Shown in pieces: positions 22,230-34,105 of a DNA stretch of 64,000 bases. The DNA is taken from the NCBI RefSeq assembly GCF_021155765.1, contig NC_060115.1, positions 13,930,493-13,994,492 on the forward strand. The letters run 5' to 3'. The translations under genes were made by a program, and so were the position numbers. Source of the DNA: Diprion similis. Lineage: Eukaryota > Arthropoda > Insecta > Hymenoptera > Diprionidae. Each line of letters starts with the position of its first letter. Position 1 is the stretch's first letter. The notes below the pieces were generated by a model that searched no databases, was not told the DNA's origin, and saw only the letters and a list, made by a program, of their open reading frames with translations.

Positions 22230-23136
22230 TGGCAACACTGAACCTGTTACAGAGGGAAAAATGGCCTGAGGCCGTTGAGAATCTATAGCCAGCGAGATTC
22301 GGGATAGCGACAGCCTACCTTATTACGGCAAACGGTTCCGGTCTTCCACAAAGCAAGACGGCAACTACTTGTCTTCTCTTAATGACGATATCGGCACAAA
22401 ACTGTTGTGCGAGCGAAGCGGTGAGGCTTAGAAAACTTTGAACGGGTACACTACGATACGCGGCGTGGCAACTAGCAGCGCAGCGCAAGGGAGAGTGAGG
22501 TGGCTGCCGGCCTTCGGCGATCGCGATCCCGCGGTCGCGCTACGGTAGGGGATGATAGGTAGATTGGCGAGAGACCGGCGGGAGCCTAGGCAGCTGGTCT
22601 GTTCGCCGCGCTGTGCTGCGTGTTGCGAGGGTGGTCTGGCGAAGGCGGAAATGTCCTGTCGGCATCGGCGAGCCCAGGGGGAGGCGGAGTTCGGTTATTT
22701 GTGGGTGCCGGGTGGCAAGGCCGGTCTTATCGGAGGCTCAGGTGAAGGCAACTCGACCCCGGGGCGGCAGCGGCAGCATGTCCTTGGCGGCATCGAGGTC
22801 CGAGCAAGCAACAGCGCGACTACTCGGTCCGGGGCTTCGAACTCCACGCCGGTCGTCCGGTGGTCCCTCCGCGTTTCCCGCGACGGCAGCGCAGGGTGGT
22901 CGTTGGATGGCGTCGGCATTGGCGGCGATAGTGGCGGCGGCAGTGGCGGTCACCTCAGAGAATGGGTTGGGGGAGTAACAAAAAGCATTAGCAATAATAC
23001 ATAAATCTTAAGACTAACTCTGGTTGTTCATTGGCGGCACGGCAGGGCTCTTCCTTGCTCTATAAGAGCGCTTGACGCAACCGCCTGGCAGTGGTGGTGC
23101 GGGTCGGTGACGGGCTGGTAGACCCGCCACGTCACA

Positions 23137-24176
23137 ATATATATAAAAAAAAGATTTCAATCGCTTGAAGTCAACGTTTTCAAGATTGACGTTTTTAAGA
23201 TTAATGAAGTTAGCGTTTTCAAGATTGAAATTGTAATACGCATGAAGGTGGGTTGACGAGGAGGTGTTTGCCGTCGTCCAGGACCAGCGCTCCGTAGTCT
23301 ATTAAATTATTGTGGTCCAGGTTGCCGGTAATACGAATTCAGTAATCAAGATATAATTGCGATGTTTTAGAAACACGGAAGGGGACTTTTGCAGCCCAAA
23401 GATGAAAGTAATATAATAAAACACTGAATAAGGACATCTCTTATATTTACTCTATTCAATCAGGTGACAAGGTTAGTGTGGGAAACTCCGGAAAGTACAT
23501 CTCTTACTCCCTGAACAATAAACGAATGAAACGCACAAAAGCGCGAGGCGCGAAGCGCCGAGCTTCAGTTTGCTGAGGCGCGTATCGCCGAACAGTACGA
23601 GACGCGAAGCGCGCAGTTGCGGAGCCCCCAGTCATTGAAAATAATGAAAATAACAGCCCGTTTGAATGCAACGTCGCGCAACATTGCCAGACTGCATGTC
23701 CTTGACAAATTTTTTGTCTGGCAGCGAAATTCAGCCGTTAGTGAAGAGTAGAGAGCGAGTTTTAGTTGCCATCTTCCGGTCACCTCTCCGAATTAAAAGG
23801 TTTTGAAGAGGCTGCTGATTGGCTGATAAATGTCGGATGATGAATATTGACCAATCATATGATTCCTTCGGTTCTTTCGTTTTCAACTGGTGGCAAATGA
23901 CACGCCCGCACCCCAATGAGCTGGCGGCTGACGAGAGTGATGAAACTGCTGCTTGCTGATGGTCGGTCACTTTAGATTCAACGGCTGAAGAGTACGGACG
24001 TGGTCGCTCCGGTCGCCGAAGTAGTACTGATATTTGTAAACCAGTCAAATTCGAGTCATCAGTCGAGAATGACACGCCGGGACAAACCTTACGGGAAGAC
24101 ATTCGCTGAAGTAGCTTCTAAAAAACGTAAGTATCCAGAAGTATACAAAATTTTTAATATACGTAATCAACAATGT
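23137..24176. other. Unassigned DNA between LTR and mariner copy 2
   Basis: No element recognised. A GC-rich stretch at 23540-23620 is rich in GCGAAGCGC-type motifs. An ATG at 24069 opens 20 codons up to a consensus donor (AAC|GTAAGTAT), which could be a first exon, but nothing confirms it. Confidence 0.35.
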
Positions 24177-24180
24177 CTGT

Positions 24181-24756
24181 AAAATGGTGTAAGGGTTTGA
24201 ACAAAAAGGAAGTGTAGATGGGAAAACAATGAGTGTATCGCAACCGAATCGACAGTCAAGTTTGGACACGAAATTAGCGATATGCCTCTGCGCCGACGAA
24301 GACATTATGAAGCCTACGAGCCGTATCGCTCAGGAGATGGGAGTCTCGAGGAGTTCGGTCCGAAATGCATTGCGTGCAGCGGGATACAAGGCTTACAAGC
24401 TGCAGAATCACCAAGAACTTCTGCCTGGTGATGCAGGACGACGCCTGATATTTTGCGAAGAAATGATGGATTTGTACAACGAAAATCCGGGACTCAGGGT
24501 ATGCTTCAGTGACGAGAGCACGGTTTTTTTAGTTGGATAGCCAAATCGCAAAAATACAAGAGCGTGGTCCCAGCACAATCCCCACATTTTTCTACAAACT
24601 CAAACGCAGTACCCTGTCAAGTTCAACGTTTGGGTGGCTGTTGTCGATGGCCACATTATCAATCCGTTTTTTATTAATGGCAACTTGAATGGGGAAAGCT
24701 ATTTACAGCTGCTCAGAGAGCCCATTGTACCTGCAATCGGAGCGACTGAAGGAGAC
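24181..24756 (+). pseudogene. Transposase exon 1 remnant, mariner copy 2
   Basis: Homologous to exon 1 of copy 1 from about residue 50. The start is missing. A TAA near 24191 and a TAG at 24538-24540 interrupt the frame, the latter just after the first catalytic aspartate (VCFSDEST). The donor GAC|GTAAGT is preserved at 24757. Confidence 0.85.
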
Positions 24757-25059
24757 GTAAGTGAAATTTATTCAAGTTATACATTCTAAATCATATTAAT
24801 AATGATGTAATGCAATTTATTATCGAGGCCGTATGACAAAGTCCTCTAACGGCCAAGAGCCAAAAAAAAAAGAAAAAGGTATACAGAGTGTACATGTTTT
24901 AAACTTAAAACTAGCATAATGTTAACATTGAAAATAGCGTTGATATTAATATTGATAGGTCTCACAACGTCATTTTTGCTACGAGAGAAAGCAAGAGAAC
25001 AATAAAATATATGATAAAATAAACATGAAAATAATGAAAATAAAAAAAAAATATATATA

Positions 25060-25175
25060 TTTTTGCTTGTAGAGTCAGTGCAATTATCTTCTTTTTATTT
25101 TTATTTATTATATATATATATTATTATATATATTATATTATAATATATATTATATAATATATATTTATTATATTA

Positions 25176-25235
<60 letters not shown>

Positions 25236-25985
25236 AATAAAAATAAAAAGAAGATAATTGCACTGACTCTACAAGCAAAAATATATATATTTTTTTTTTA
25301 TTTTTTTTTATTTTGTAGAGTCAGTGCAATTATCTTCTTTTTATTTTTATTTATTATATATATATATATATAATAAATAATATTATATATATATAAATAA
25401 TATTATATATATATATATATATAATAAATAAAAATAAAAAGAAGATAATTGCACTGACTCTACAAAATAAAAAAAAATAAAAAAAAAATATATATATTTT
25501 TGCTTTATTTTTTTTTATTTTGTAGAGTCAGTGCAATTATCTTCTTTTTATTTTTATTTATTATATATATATATATATAATAAATAATATTATATATATA
25601 TAAATAATATTATATATATATAAATATAAATAAATAAAAATAAAAAGAAGATAATTGCACTGACTCTACAAGCAAAAATATATATATTTTTTTTTTATTT
25701 TTTTTTATTTTGTAGAGTCAGTGCAATTATCTTCTTTTTATTTTTATTTATTATATATATATATATATATAATAAATAATATTATATATATATAAATAAT
25801 ATTATATATATATATATATATATAATAAATAAAAATAAAAAGAAGATAATTGCACTGACTCTACAAAATAAAAAAAAATAAAAAAAAAATATATATATTT
25901 TTGCTTGTAGAGTCAGTGCAATTATCTTCTTTAAAGAGAAGAATCTTCTTAAAAAAGAAGATAATTGCACTGACTCTACAAGCGT
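25060..25985. repeat. Array of five AT-rich hairpins with a shared arm
   Basis: The arm TGTAGAGTCAGTGCAATTAT and its extension CTTCTTTTT alternate with their reverse complement. Forward arms lie near 25070, 25315, 25520, 25710 and 25905, inverted arms near 25240, 25438, 25645, 25845 and 25955. Each pair encloses (TA)n-rich DNA, except the last, which encloses only about 20 bp. Confidence 0.9.
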
Positions 25986-26008
25986 CTTCTCAAACAGCCA
26001 GCTAGCAG

Positions 26009-28910
26009 CTAAGACAACGCACTCACTACTTCGGCACGCTCAATAGTCAGCAAATAATTGTAGCAACTCGTCTTGAACACTTCTGGAGATGAAGCGGTCG
26101 TGATAGCCGGCGGCAAAGAATTCCAGAAGGAAGTGCCCAAAACAAGAAAAGAGTGCTGGAAGGTGGATGTGCGCGGAACTGGTGCAATGAGCGTATCAGT
26201 ACGATTATTGTCTCTATGCCTGGCTATGTTGTGGTTCATCCTAACACGCTCACATAAGAGAGCATTCTTATTCATGACCAGCATTCCGTAATAGATGCAG
26301 CCCAAAAGATACAGCCGACGATTGTGCGGCGCGAGCCAACCCAGGTCCCCCCAAGCCTGGGCCCGCTGATGTGCACCCCAAGTGGCTTGCGCAGTATAAA
26401 CCTCACACAGTTATTTAGTGCAACTGTCAGTTTCTTCTCAAGGTTCAAGTTTAGGTTAGTAAGGGCAGCTGCACAGTAGTCGAAGACAGGAAGAACTAAA
26501 CTAGTAACAAGTTGCCGCTTCAGAGGGATATTTAAGTCATTGACGGAATGACGAAGGCGATACAATATTGTCGACGCCGAGCTGCACGTCTTCGCAACCT
26601 GGCCTGTCCACGACAACCTTGGGTCAAGCATAACTCCGAGGTACTTGAAGCTGACCACGTACTCATTCACTTCATCGTCTAAAATAAGTCTTGGGATCTG
26701 ATCAAGCCCAACTGAGTTCACATTGAATGCACTGCCCAAGATCATAGCCTTAGTCTTTCCAGCATTAATCTTCAGCTTATTACGCTGACACCACATAGTC
26801 ACAGCCACAAGATCTTCATTCATCCTTTCGATACCGCTATTTAGCTCAGTGAGCTTACACGTAAGGTAAATAGCGCCATCATCAGCATAGAAAAGATGAC
26901 TGCAATACCTTAAACACTTGGGGAGATCATTTATAAACAATGAGAAAAGCAACGGGCCAAGTACACTACCTTGGGGTACACCAGTGGAGCACTCACGCCA
27001 TGCGGAAACATTATCACCATCTCTCAGTGCATGCCTTCTTCCCGATAGATAAAAGTACATCCAACGAATAACTTCATACGCGAAACCAAGTCCATGAAGC
27101 TTACGCAGCAAGAGCAGATGATCAACAGAATCGAACGCTTTCGTCAAGTTAATAAACACAGCCAACGTAACTAACTGTTCATCTATGCCACACCGCACTT
27201 CATCAACAAACTTAATCACAGCAGTCTGCGTACCCATACCAGGCCGAAAGCCCGTTTGACACCGATCCAGCACATCATGGTCATTAAGAAAACGAATAAT
27301 CTGATCCAGCACAACCCGCTCACAGACCTTAGACATTGCACATAGTATCGATATCGGACGCATATCAGCTACAGTCTGCGGGCTGCGAGCCTTGGGTATC
27401 GGCGTGATAAGCGACGATCGCCAAAGCGTCGGGTAGCACCCACTGTGCAACGATGAATTAATTAGATCTGTGATCAACGGCCCAAACAGAACCTTGAATG
27501 TCTTCAGCACATGAGCTGAGATGCCATCAACACCTTCAGCCCGCAAAGTCCCAAGTGAAATGCACTTCGCAACCTTACGGGCGTCAACACGAGCAAATGA
27601 GAACAGAACACCGCCCCCTGACCTCGCTAAGCCTGCTATCACTTCGTCTAGCGACGGAAGCTTGCGGCCTTCAGTTATTGTAGCATAATAGTCATTTAAA
27701 TCCTCAACACTAAAACGCAAGACATCACGCGACTTAGCAGACGTTGCTGTCAACCCAAGCCTGTCCATTTCAACCCAAAACTGCTTCGTATGCCCAGCAC
27801 GATTGAACATTGATTGAAGATAACTTGCTCGACACTTTTTCCAGAGCGACTGAGCCTGACGCCGCGATGTAACATAGTCTTCCCAAGCCTTACGATGACC
27901 ACTCCTCTCAAATCGCCGGTAGCACCTATCACGATCTCTGCGAATGTCTCTTAGCTCCTGCGTAATCCATGGAGCCGGGCTACGCTTAGCAACGAACTCA
28001 TGCACAGGAACGCACTGATCAACAACATTTTCAAATAAATTATTCAGCTCAATGAGACGTGAGTCTCAAGATCGTAGTGTACCACCATCATCCTCGTTCA
28101 GCTCATGCAGTCTCGAGTTAACCATCTCCGCCGCGGCAGCAAAATCAGCTTCCTTCCACGACAAACACTTCACAAGCCGTCTAACGGGCTTTGGATGTTT
28201 ATGCTTGAGACAGAAGTAAATCAGGTCATGCGAGGACAGAAAGGGCTGACCTGACTGGCCCCACGATTCAAGAGCAGCAAAATGACTAACTGCGCAAACA
28301 TCAATCCAGGTGTTTGCATCGACAGTGTGAGTAGTTGGCCGCAAAGGCACAATACTTATACCAGTTTTCACAAAAAAGTCTCGTAATCTAACTGCCTTAT
28401 CGTTGTTGAACAAGAGATCAGCATTGAAATCGCCAAGAACACAAGCAAACTTATAGTTGACCATCCTAGCTATATAGTCATCCTCAAACGTACACATGTA
28501 GCCTGCTTTTGGCGGTCGATAAACAATAGCAATTAAGATCTTATGCTGAGATGGGCCCCAAACTTCTGCGATGAGGTACTCTGGCAATATCGCATCTACA
28601 GCTCCAATTGACGAACTAAGAAGACGAGCATTGAGCTCCTTTCGTACAAAGACTGCGACTCCGCCTCCACGCTTGCTATGCCGATCAACACGCAGCAGCA
28701 CATATCCTGGCAACACAACTTGGTGATCGGGGATCGCATCACACAGCCAAGTCTCGACGACTCCAATTACGTGGTACGGGTTGACTTTAAAAAATTCTTT
28801 AAATTCGCAGAAATGCGCCATCAGACACTGAGCATTAAGTGAGCAGACGTTGAGAACAGCAAATTCTGTATTATTAACAGCAAGTGACGTTGTAGGAGAC
28901 CCAAATAGTT
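26009..28910 (-). pseudogene. LINE ORF2: apurinic endonuclease and reverse transcriptase
   Basis: The endonuclease part (28066-28870) shows VVETWL, GGGVAVFVR, VYRPP, GDFNADL and the SHD block, all typical of the APE-like nuclease. One in-frame TGA (28066-28068) separates it from the RT. The RT (26272-28005) carries DMRPISIL, GFRPG, VPQGSVLGPLLFSLFIND and FYADDGAIY (catalytic aspartates). It is followed by a thumb and, after a frameshift near 26365, the FWNSLP C-terminal block common in CR1/jockey/L2-type LINEs (26009-26305). A single stop and a single frameshift suggest a fairly recent loss. Confidence 0.88.
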
Positions 28911-29001
28911 AAATGGCTAGTCATTGCAGGTCCGTGGACGGCGAAATTCTAACCGGCCGATCAGCTTGCGACTTCCTAAGGAAAACAGCACCATCAGATA
29001 T

Positions 29002-29770
29002 TCAAATGTGCTTGCGGTCTACACGTGGAAATGCTTTTATGACACGATCCTTAAGCTGGTGAAGTTGGGCAGGTTGACGAAGGTCAACATATACCTTGAC
29101 GTCAGGCAAAGATTGATCCACTTGCTTAGCATTAAAGTCGCGCTTTCCCTTCTTGGCATCAATAACCTTCCTGCAAGCATCCTTACTCCTCATAGCAACA
29201 ACAATTGTGCGCGGCCCAGCTAGACCGCTACGACGATATCCTGCAGCACGACGCCTCTTACCGATCCTGAGAGCATCAACAAGGTCATCCTCATCCAGCG
29301 TGACACCAAGCGCTCCGATGAGAGATCTAGAAAGCGATTTAATATCTTCTCCTTCAACTTCAGGCAAACCGCTGACGACCAGTTGATTGGACACCTGCTT
29401 GCAAGCTGCGCGTAATAGAACAGCTTCATCAGCCGCAGACAGCTTAGCTTCAGCTGGCTTTGACTCACAGCAACAAGCCGATGTTGAAGATCATCTACCA
29501 CCGCTTCAACAGCATCAACTTTAAGATTAGTTTCTTCCTGAGCAGTGTTGAGCGCCTCAAAATCCACACGAAGCGAAGCAACCTCAGCAGTATCCTTTTG
29601 AAGCTGCTCTCCAAATCCATCCAGCTTCGCGTTAATAGTTTGCAATAAGTCAATTACCGAGTTGTCAGTAACTTGACATACCGGACACTGTGTTTGCAGC
29701 TTAACACTTGCCAAACGCTTGCTGTCAACATTAAGTCTGACGCAAGCACAATCGAGATGATAGCTGTGTT
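29002..29770 (-). pseudogene. LINE ORF1: coiled coil plus RRM-like nucleic-acid-binding protein
   Basis: Two overlapping frames join near 29430. The N-terminal half (29430-29714) has a C-x2-C pair and a heptad-rich coiled coil (residues about 20-85). The C-terminal half (29002-29394) begins NQLVVSGLPE and carries an RRM-like fold with RTIVVAMRSKDACRKVI, ending in QPAQLHQLKDRV. This matches ORF1 chaperone proteins of jockey/CR1-type LINEs. An upstream frame to 30053 has further paired cysteines and may be the true N-terminus. Confidence 0.7.
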
Positions 29771-30364
29771 TACATTACGCCCCTGTGGTAAGTTCCTCTG
29801 AGGCACGATCGATAAACTCAAAACAGAGCGCACACGTTACCTTGGTAATTTTGACTAAACAGTTCACGGCCGAGTCAATGTATGTCGCCTCTTGACACTG
29901 ACGATAACACAAAAATCCGCTGAGAACTTGGCCCAAGAGGCTTTGCCTAACCTCAATGCAACAACCAGAAATATATTTAAGCCGCACTAAATAGAGCCAT
30001 AAGCTAAAACAAAAATTTATCAGTTTGTAAAATCGGATTTTTTTCGCAATCAAAACAACATCACTCCAAGCAGTACTCTTAGCGAAAAACTACTTCAACT
30101 TTAATAAAAGGACGAGTGCACAGAAAGAAACACGTACACTCTGCACGACCTCCAATAATGTGTCCTCCAATAATGATAATGGTAATAATAATAATGATTA
30201 TGAGTAATTGGAAATATTTGTTGAACTAATTAGAATTATTAATTCATCAACAATTGAATCATTTCAACGATCACTTATTAAAATCGAGAAAATAGACAGT
30301 TGTAATAGCGATACAAACATCGTTCATATGAATATCAATATCATTCTTGGTTTCTCTTTTTCAG

Positions 30365-30732
30365 GGACCAAGAGTATGGTTCCAACAAGATGGCGCACCA
30401 CCCTATTTTACGGTGCGAGTAAGGGAATACCTGGAACAAGAATTCCCTGGTCGCTGGGTTGGCAGGGGAAGTCCTACCATCCAGTGGCCTGCACGGTCCC
30501 CTGACCTCTCACCACTCGATTACGGCCTATGGGCCTATTTGAAAAACAAATTATACACGGAAGGTCGCATCGAGAACCGTGGGCGCTCCAGGCAAGAATC
30601 ACTGGAATTCTGGAGAATATGTTACCGGAACACGTATCCAACATTACTGGTGCATTTTATGATCGCCTGGGATATTGCACGCTAGTAATGCGTAGCCATT
30701 TTGAACACTGCGTCAATGGACTTATAGTATAG
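30365..30732 (+). pseudogene. Transposase exon 2 remnant, mariner copy 2
   Basis: Begins after the acceptor TTTTTCAG at 30364 and matches exon 2 of copy 1, including WFQQDGAPPYF and SPDLSPLDYGLWAYLK. A one-base deletion near 30578 shifts the frame, so the C-terminus reads from a second frame to the TAG at 30730-30732. Confidence 0.87.
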
Positions 30733-31545
30733 GTAGGTAAAATGAATTACAATGCATTTTTTACCATTTTATTTTTTCGATTGAAACTATTATCACATCA
30801 CTGAGAATTCGTTAATTTATTTTATGCTGACATTTGTCTCAAATGATTTTAGTAACGCATTAATGAAGTTAAATCTAAAAATCGGCAACTAAAAAATAAA
30901 TGTATAAAAACTTTTGACTTCAAATTATTCTGATTCAAAAATTAGTCGATTTCACTTCATAAATGTGTTTTAAGATTATTTAAGACAAATGTCAGCTTGA
31001 AAAAATTTGCGAATCTTTAGTGACGTGATGATCATTTTATTCGAAAAAATAAAACACTGGAAAATTGATGGGGTTCCCCAATTTTGAATTAATTTGGACA
31101 ATTCGATTTATAACAATATTTCTAATTTTATTTTTGAGTTACATCGTTATTAAAATTTCGTTGTAATATCATTGGGAATTGTGAAAACGAAAAACTATAT
31201 TGCAATAATAAAATAATTCAATAAAATGTGGTACTGCATAAATAAAAACATTGATGAGAATAATATGAATAGAACCCCAGTATGAGTTTTCTGATTGGAC
31301 CTTTCTTACTTCCTTAAAAAATGATGAACTAGTTTTTATCAAATTTCAGTCGGGTCTTTCTTTAATTGAAGTGATGATTCTTTAATTTGGAGAACAAAAA
31401 TATAATATTTTTTTCATTAATATGAATAACAATTATTCACATTGACATTATTACTTGTTAATTTTTTTTTTAGGGTAATCAGAATTGATCCAGCTATGAG
31501 CCCTTCAAATCGCACGTGAATGGTTTTTTTTTGTGATTAATAAAG
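30733..31545. other. Mariner copy 2 3' non-coding region
   Basis: AT-rich, collinear with the reverse complement of about 6790-7590 in copy 1. No gene. Confidence 0.75.
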
Positions 31546-32013
31546 TTAATGGGACAACACCACTGTGACGGCTTCAAAAAATCGATTTTTTGAAAACCAT
31601 CTAGAAAAATCTAAAATACATTTAAGAATAGAATGCCGTTGGTCCCAGGTCGAAAAAATTATTATTTTCGGAGATATTAAATATTTTGTGGAGCGGTGCA
31701 GCGCTCCGTGACGCTCGGGGTCCCGCGCCGCCTCAGCCAGGTGCGCATCCCAACCGGTCGGCAGGTATACCCTATAGTCCTGTGAGTCATTCCCAGGTAT
31801 TCTTTTGCCTCCCTTCACAAAAGCCGACTATTGTTATAAATATAGTTTCGAAAAAAGATATAGGTGGCGATAGTTGAAAAATTTTCAAGGCCGGTATAGG
31901 GATAGCGTCATAGCGTCAGTTTACGAATAGAAACCACGCTATTCGCATCTAAACGCTCCGAATCGTTTCGTTTATAAATATCGAACGCTCAGAATCATCC
32001 TTTGCACATCGAA

Positions 32014-33709
32014 ATGAACAAGGAGAAAGTGTACGCGGGGAAAAAGGGTACGAAACGGAGCTATCCGACGAAGAGTCGATCGAAAATTTCGAATCGAAAA
32101 CCTCCGAACCGTTATAGCTCTGAAAATAGTTCTGCAGGGAATGTGAGCACGTCGGCGAAAAAGTTAAAATCGTCGGACGATTTAGAGGTCGGCGTTACTA
32201 ACGATTTTGGTTATCGTATAGTACACCTCTTTAATGCATTGAACATTATATCGACGTTAGTGAAGTGCAAAGTGTGTGATCGCGATATAAAGTTTGCTGA
32301 AAAAAGTTTGCGCGGACTCGGATTCAAAATCGAGGTCGATTGCGGCCATTGTGAAAAAGTGCAAATCAATTCGTGTCCTATGATTGACAATGCATACGAA
32401 ATAAATCGTCGGATCGTATTCAGCACGCGTCTTCTTGGCGTCGGTTTGAATGGCCTGATGAAGTTTTGTGCATTTATGGACCTACCGCGCCCCATATTTC
32501 AATCTTTCTACGATCGAATCGTAAATTCGATTTCGATTCCCACTCAAGCTGTGAGCGCAGTGAGCAAACAAAAGGCTGCACTTGAAGAGAAGAGAATTTC
32601 GTTGGAAAATGGGATGGAGGACGGAATTATCGTTTCAGGTGACGGATCGTGGCGAAAGCGCGGTTTCAGTTCGCTATTCGGCATAACATTGCTTATCGGC
32701 TGGTACACTAAAAAAGTGATCGACGTTATGGTGAAATCGAAATATTGCAAAGCTTGCCAGCATTGGGAAGCAAAAGAAAGCACCGCGGAGTACTGGGAAT
32801 GCAAAAGTACCCACGACGATGAGTGCCAGGCGAACCATAGCGGCTCCTCCGGAAAAATGGAAGGCGACTCAGCTGTCGAAATGTTCCAACGTTACGAAGA
32901 AACGTTTCTGGGCATATCGAATAGCGATCCATACGACGGTTTCGAGATGAAAAAAAGAGTGCATCGATCATGTCCAAAAACGTATGGTGACGCGCCTCCG
33001 CGAAATCGTGAAAAAACAAAAAGGATTGTCTGGCAGAGGAAAGCTCACTGGAAAATTGATCGACGAGTTGAGCACATATTACGGCTTGGCTATTCGGAGG
33101 AACAGCGATGATGTTAAAAAAATGAAGAAGGAAATTTGGGCAACTATCAAGCATAAAATATCCACAGATAGTGAGCCACAACATGACGATTGCCCAAAGG
33201 GAGCCGAGTCGTGGTGTTCGTGGCAGCGAGCGGTCGCAAGCGGTAATATTTCTGAATATCGCCATAAGCCGCCTCTTCCTAAGGTAGTATTGGAGGCAAT
33301 TACGCCAGTGTATGAAAATTTGAGTAGAGACGATTTGCTGCAGCGTTGTTTGGGCGGCTTTACGCAAAACAATAACGAAAGCTACAACAAATCAGTTTGG
33401 GCAATAGCCCCCAAGTGTCAGTCCGGGGGCAAAAAAATCATCGATATTGCCGCTGATATCGCGGTATTATTATTCAACGATGGCCTGAAAAGCCTCATGA
33501 AAGTTATGGAGACGTTAGGGGTAACCATCGGCCCAAATTGTTTCAATTTTTGCGTTGAAACCGACGCAGCGCGGATCGAGCAGGCGGAGCGCTCGCTCAC
33601 GGATGCTGCAAAAGAGGCAAGAAAAGCCTCTACAAGTTCGAGAAAAGATGCTGGGGACCTTGATTTGCTTCTTGAAGGCCAGCTATATGGTGCCGGAATC
33701 GCTGATTAG
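32014..33709 (+). pseudogene. Kolobok/Mutator-like-domain transposase, frameshifted
   Basis: It starts at ATG 32014. A basic N-terminus is followed by a zinc-binding stretch (KCKVCDRDI, then C-G-H-C) near residues 85-120. The catalytic part starts with VSGDGSWRKRGF and YCKACQHWE, then CQANHSGSSGKMEGDS, and in the second frame GGFTQNNNESYN. These D...E blocks match the family annotated as Mutator-like transposase domain in insects. The frame shifts near 32950 at an A run, so the 369-aa and 241-aa frames are two parts of one protein. Otherwise it is well preserved. Confidence 0.8.
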
Positions 33710-33794
33710 GTAAAAATTTTTTTTTTCAATTTATCACATAAATTAACAAACTTCAAACTTTGAACGCGTTTTTCTCAAAACCACTTTTTTGAGT

Positions 33795-34105
33795 GCGGCA
33801 CGCAGCAGAACTCGAGCAATTTTTATCCGATCGACTTCAAATTAGGACTGAATCAATAAAACTAGTTTATCTAAAGAAGTACATAGGATTTTTTCGATAT
33901 CTCAATAAATAAAAAAATTATAGCCTTTTTTCGACGAGAAACTTTGCTCGAAAATCGACCTTAAATTTCGAAAGCGTGCCTATTTTTTAAAAATCAATAT
34001 TTTTTCAAATCCCTATGTACTTCTCTTCAAAATATCATATTATTAACGAAAACACTCGATATTTTTTTTCAGATCGACTTTGAAGACAGTTCTGCTGCGT
34101 GCCGC
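33795..34105. repeat. Subterminal inverted repeat of the Kolobok-like element
   Basis: GCGGCACGCAGCAGAACT at 33795-33812 is exactly inverted at 34088-34105. Such subterminal repeats may be transposase-binding sites. Confidence 0.75.

Larger units (their letters stand above)
17455..22240 (+). mobile_element. hAT transposon, TSD AACCTGTT
   Basis: Ends CAGTGTTGCCA (17455-17465) and TGGCAACACTG (22230-22240) are an exact 11-bp inverted pair. The 8-bp duplication AACCTGTT lies at 17447-17454 and 22241-22248. The uninterrupted sister LTR at 52660-52680 supports this as the insertion point. It contains one transposase gene and a satellite array. Confidence 0.9.
16325..23136 (-). mobile_element. Long LTR family 2, copy A, split by a hAT element, TSD ATAT
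   Basis: Minus-strand unit from TGTGACGTGGC (23136) to GCCCGTTACA (16325), flanked by ATAT (16321-16324, 23137-23140). Without the hAT insertion it is about 2.0 kb and matches copy B at 51539-53534 throughout. It carries a primer-site-like motif (16454-16464) 129 bp from its 3' end. G-rich open frames at 22552-23004 lie on the other strand and are not convincing genes. Confidence 0.72.
24807..30168 (-). mobile_element. CR1/jockey-type LINE inserted in the mariner intron
   Basis: The intron of mariner copy 2 breaks off at about 24806 and resumes at about 30169. AATAATGAT is present at both sides (24798-24806 and 30169-30177), a possible 9-bp target duplication, although the context is AAT-rich. 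Inside, on the minus strand, are an ORF1 region, an endonuclease-RT ORF2 and a 3' region with AT-rich hairpins. Confidence 0.75.

Noticed and set aside
22552..23004. G-rich open frames, repeated at 52853-53402
   Set aside because: They lie within LTR family 2 on the strand opposite to the LTR. Several overlapping frames are open at once because of GC-rich composition.
24069..24128. Short ATG-initiated exon ending at a consensus donor
   Set aside because: Only 20 codons with no matching downstream exon; the next recognisable sequence is the mariner remnant.
25060..25985. CRISPR-like regular repeat array
   Set aside because: The repeats alternate in orientation and the spacers are (TA)n. Eukaryotic context, no cas genes.
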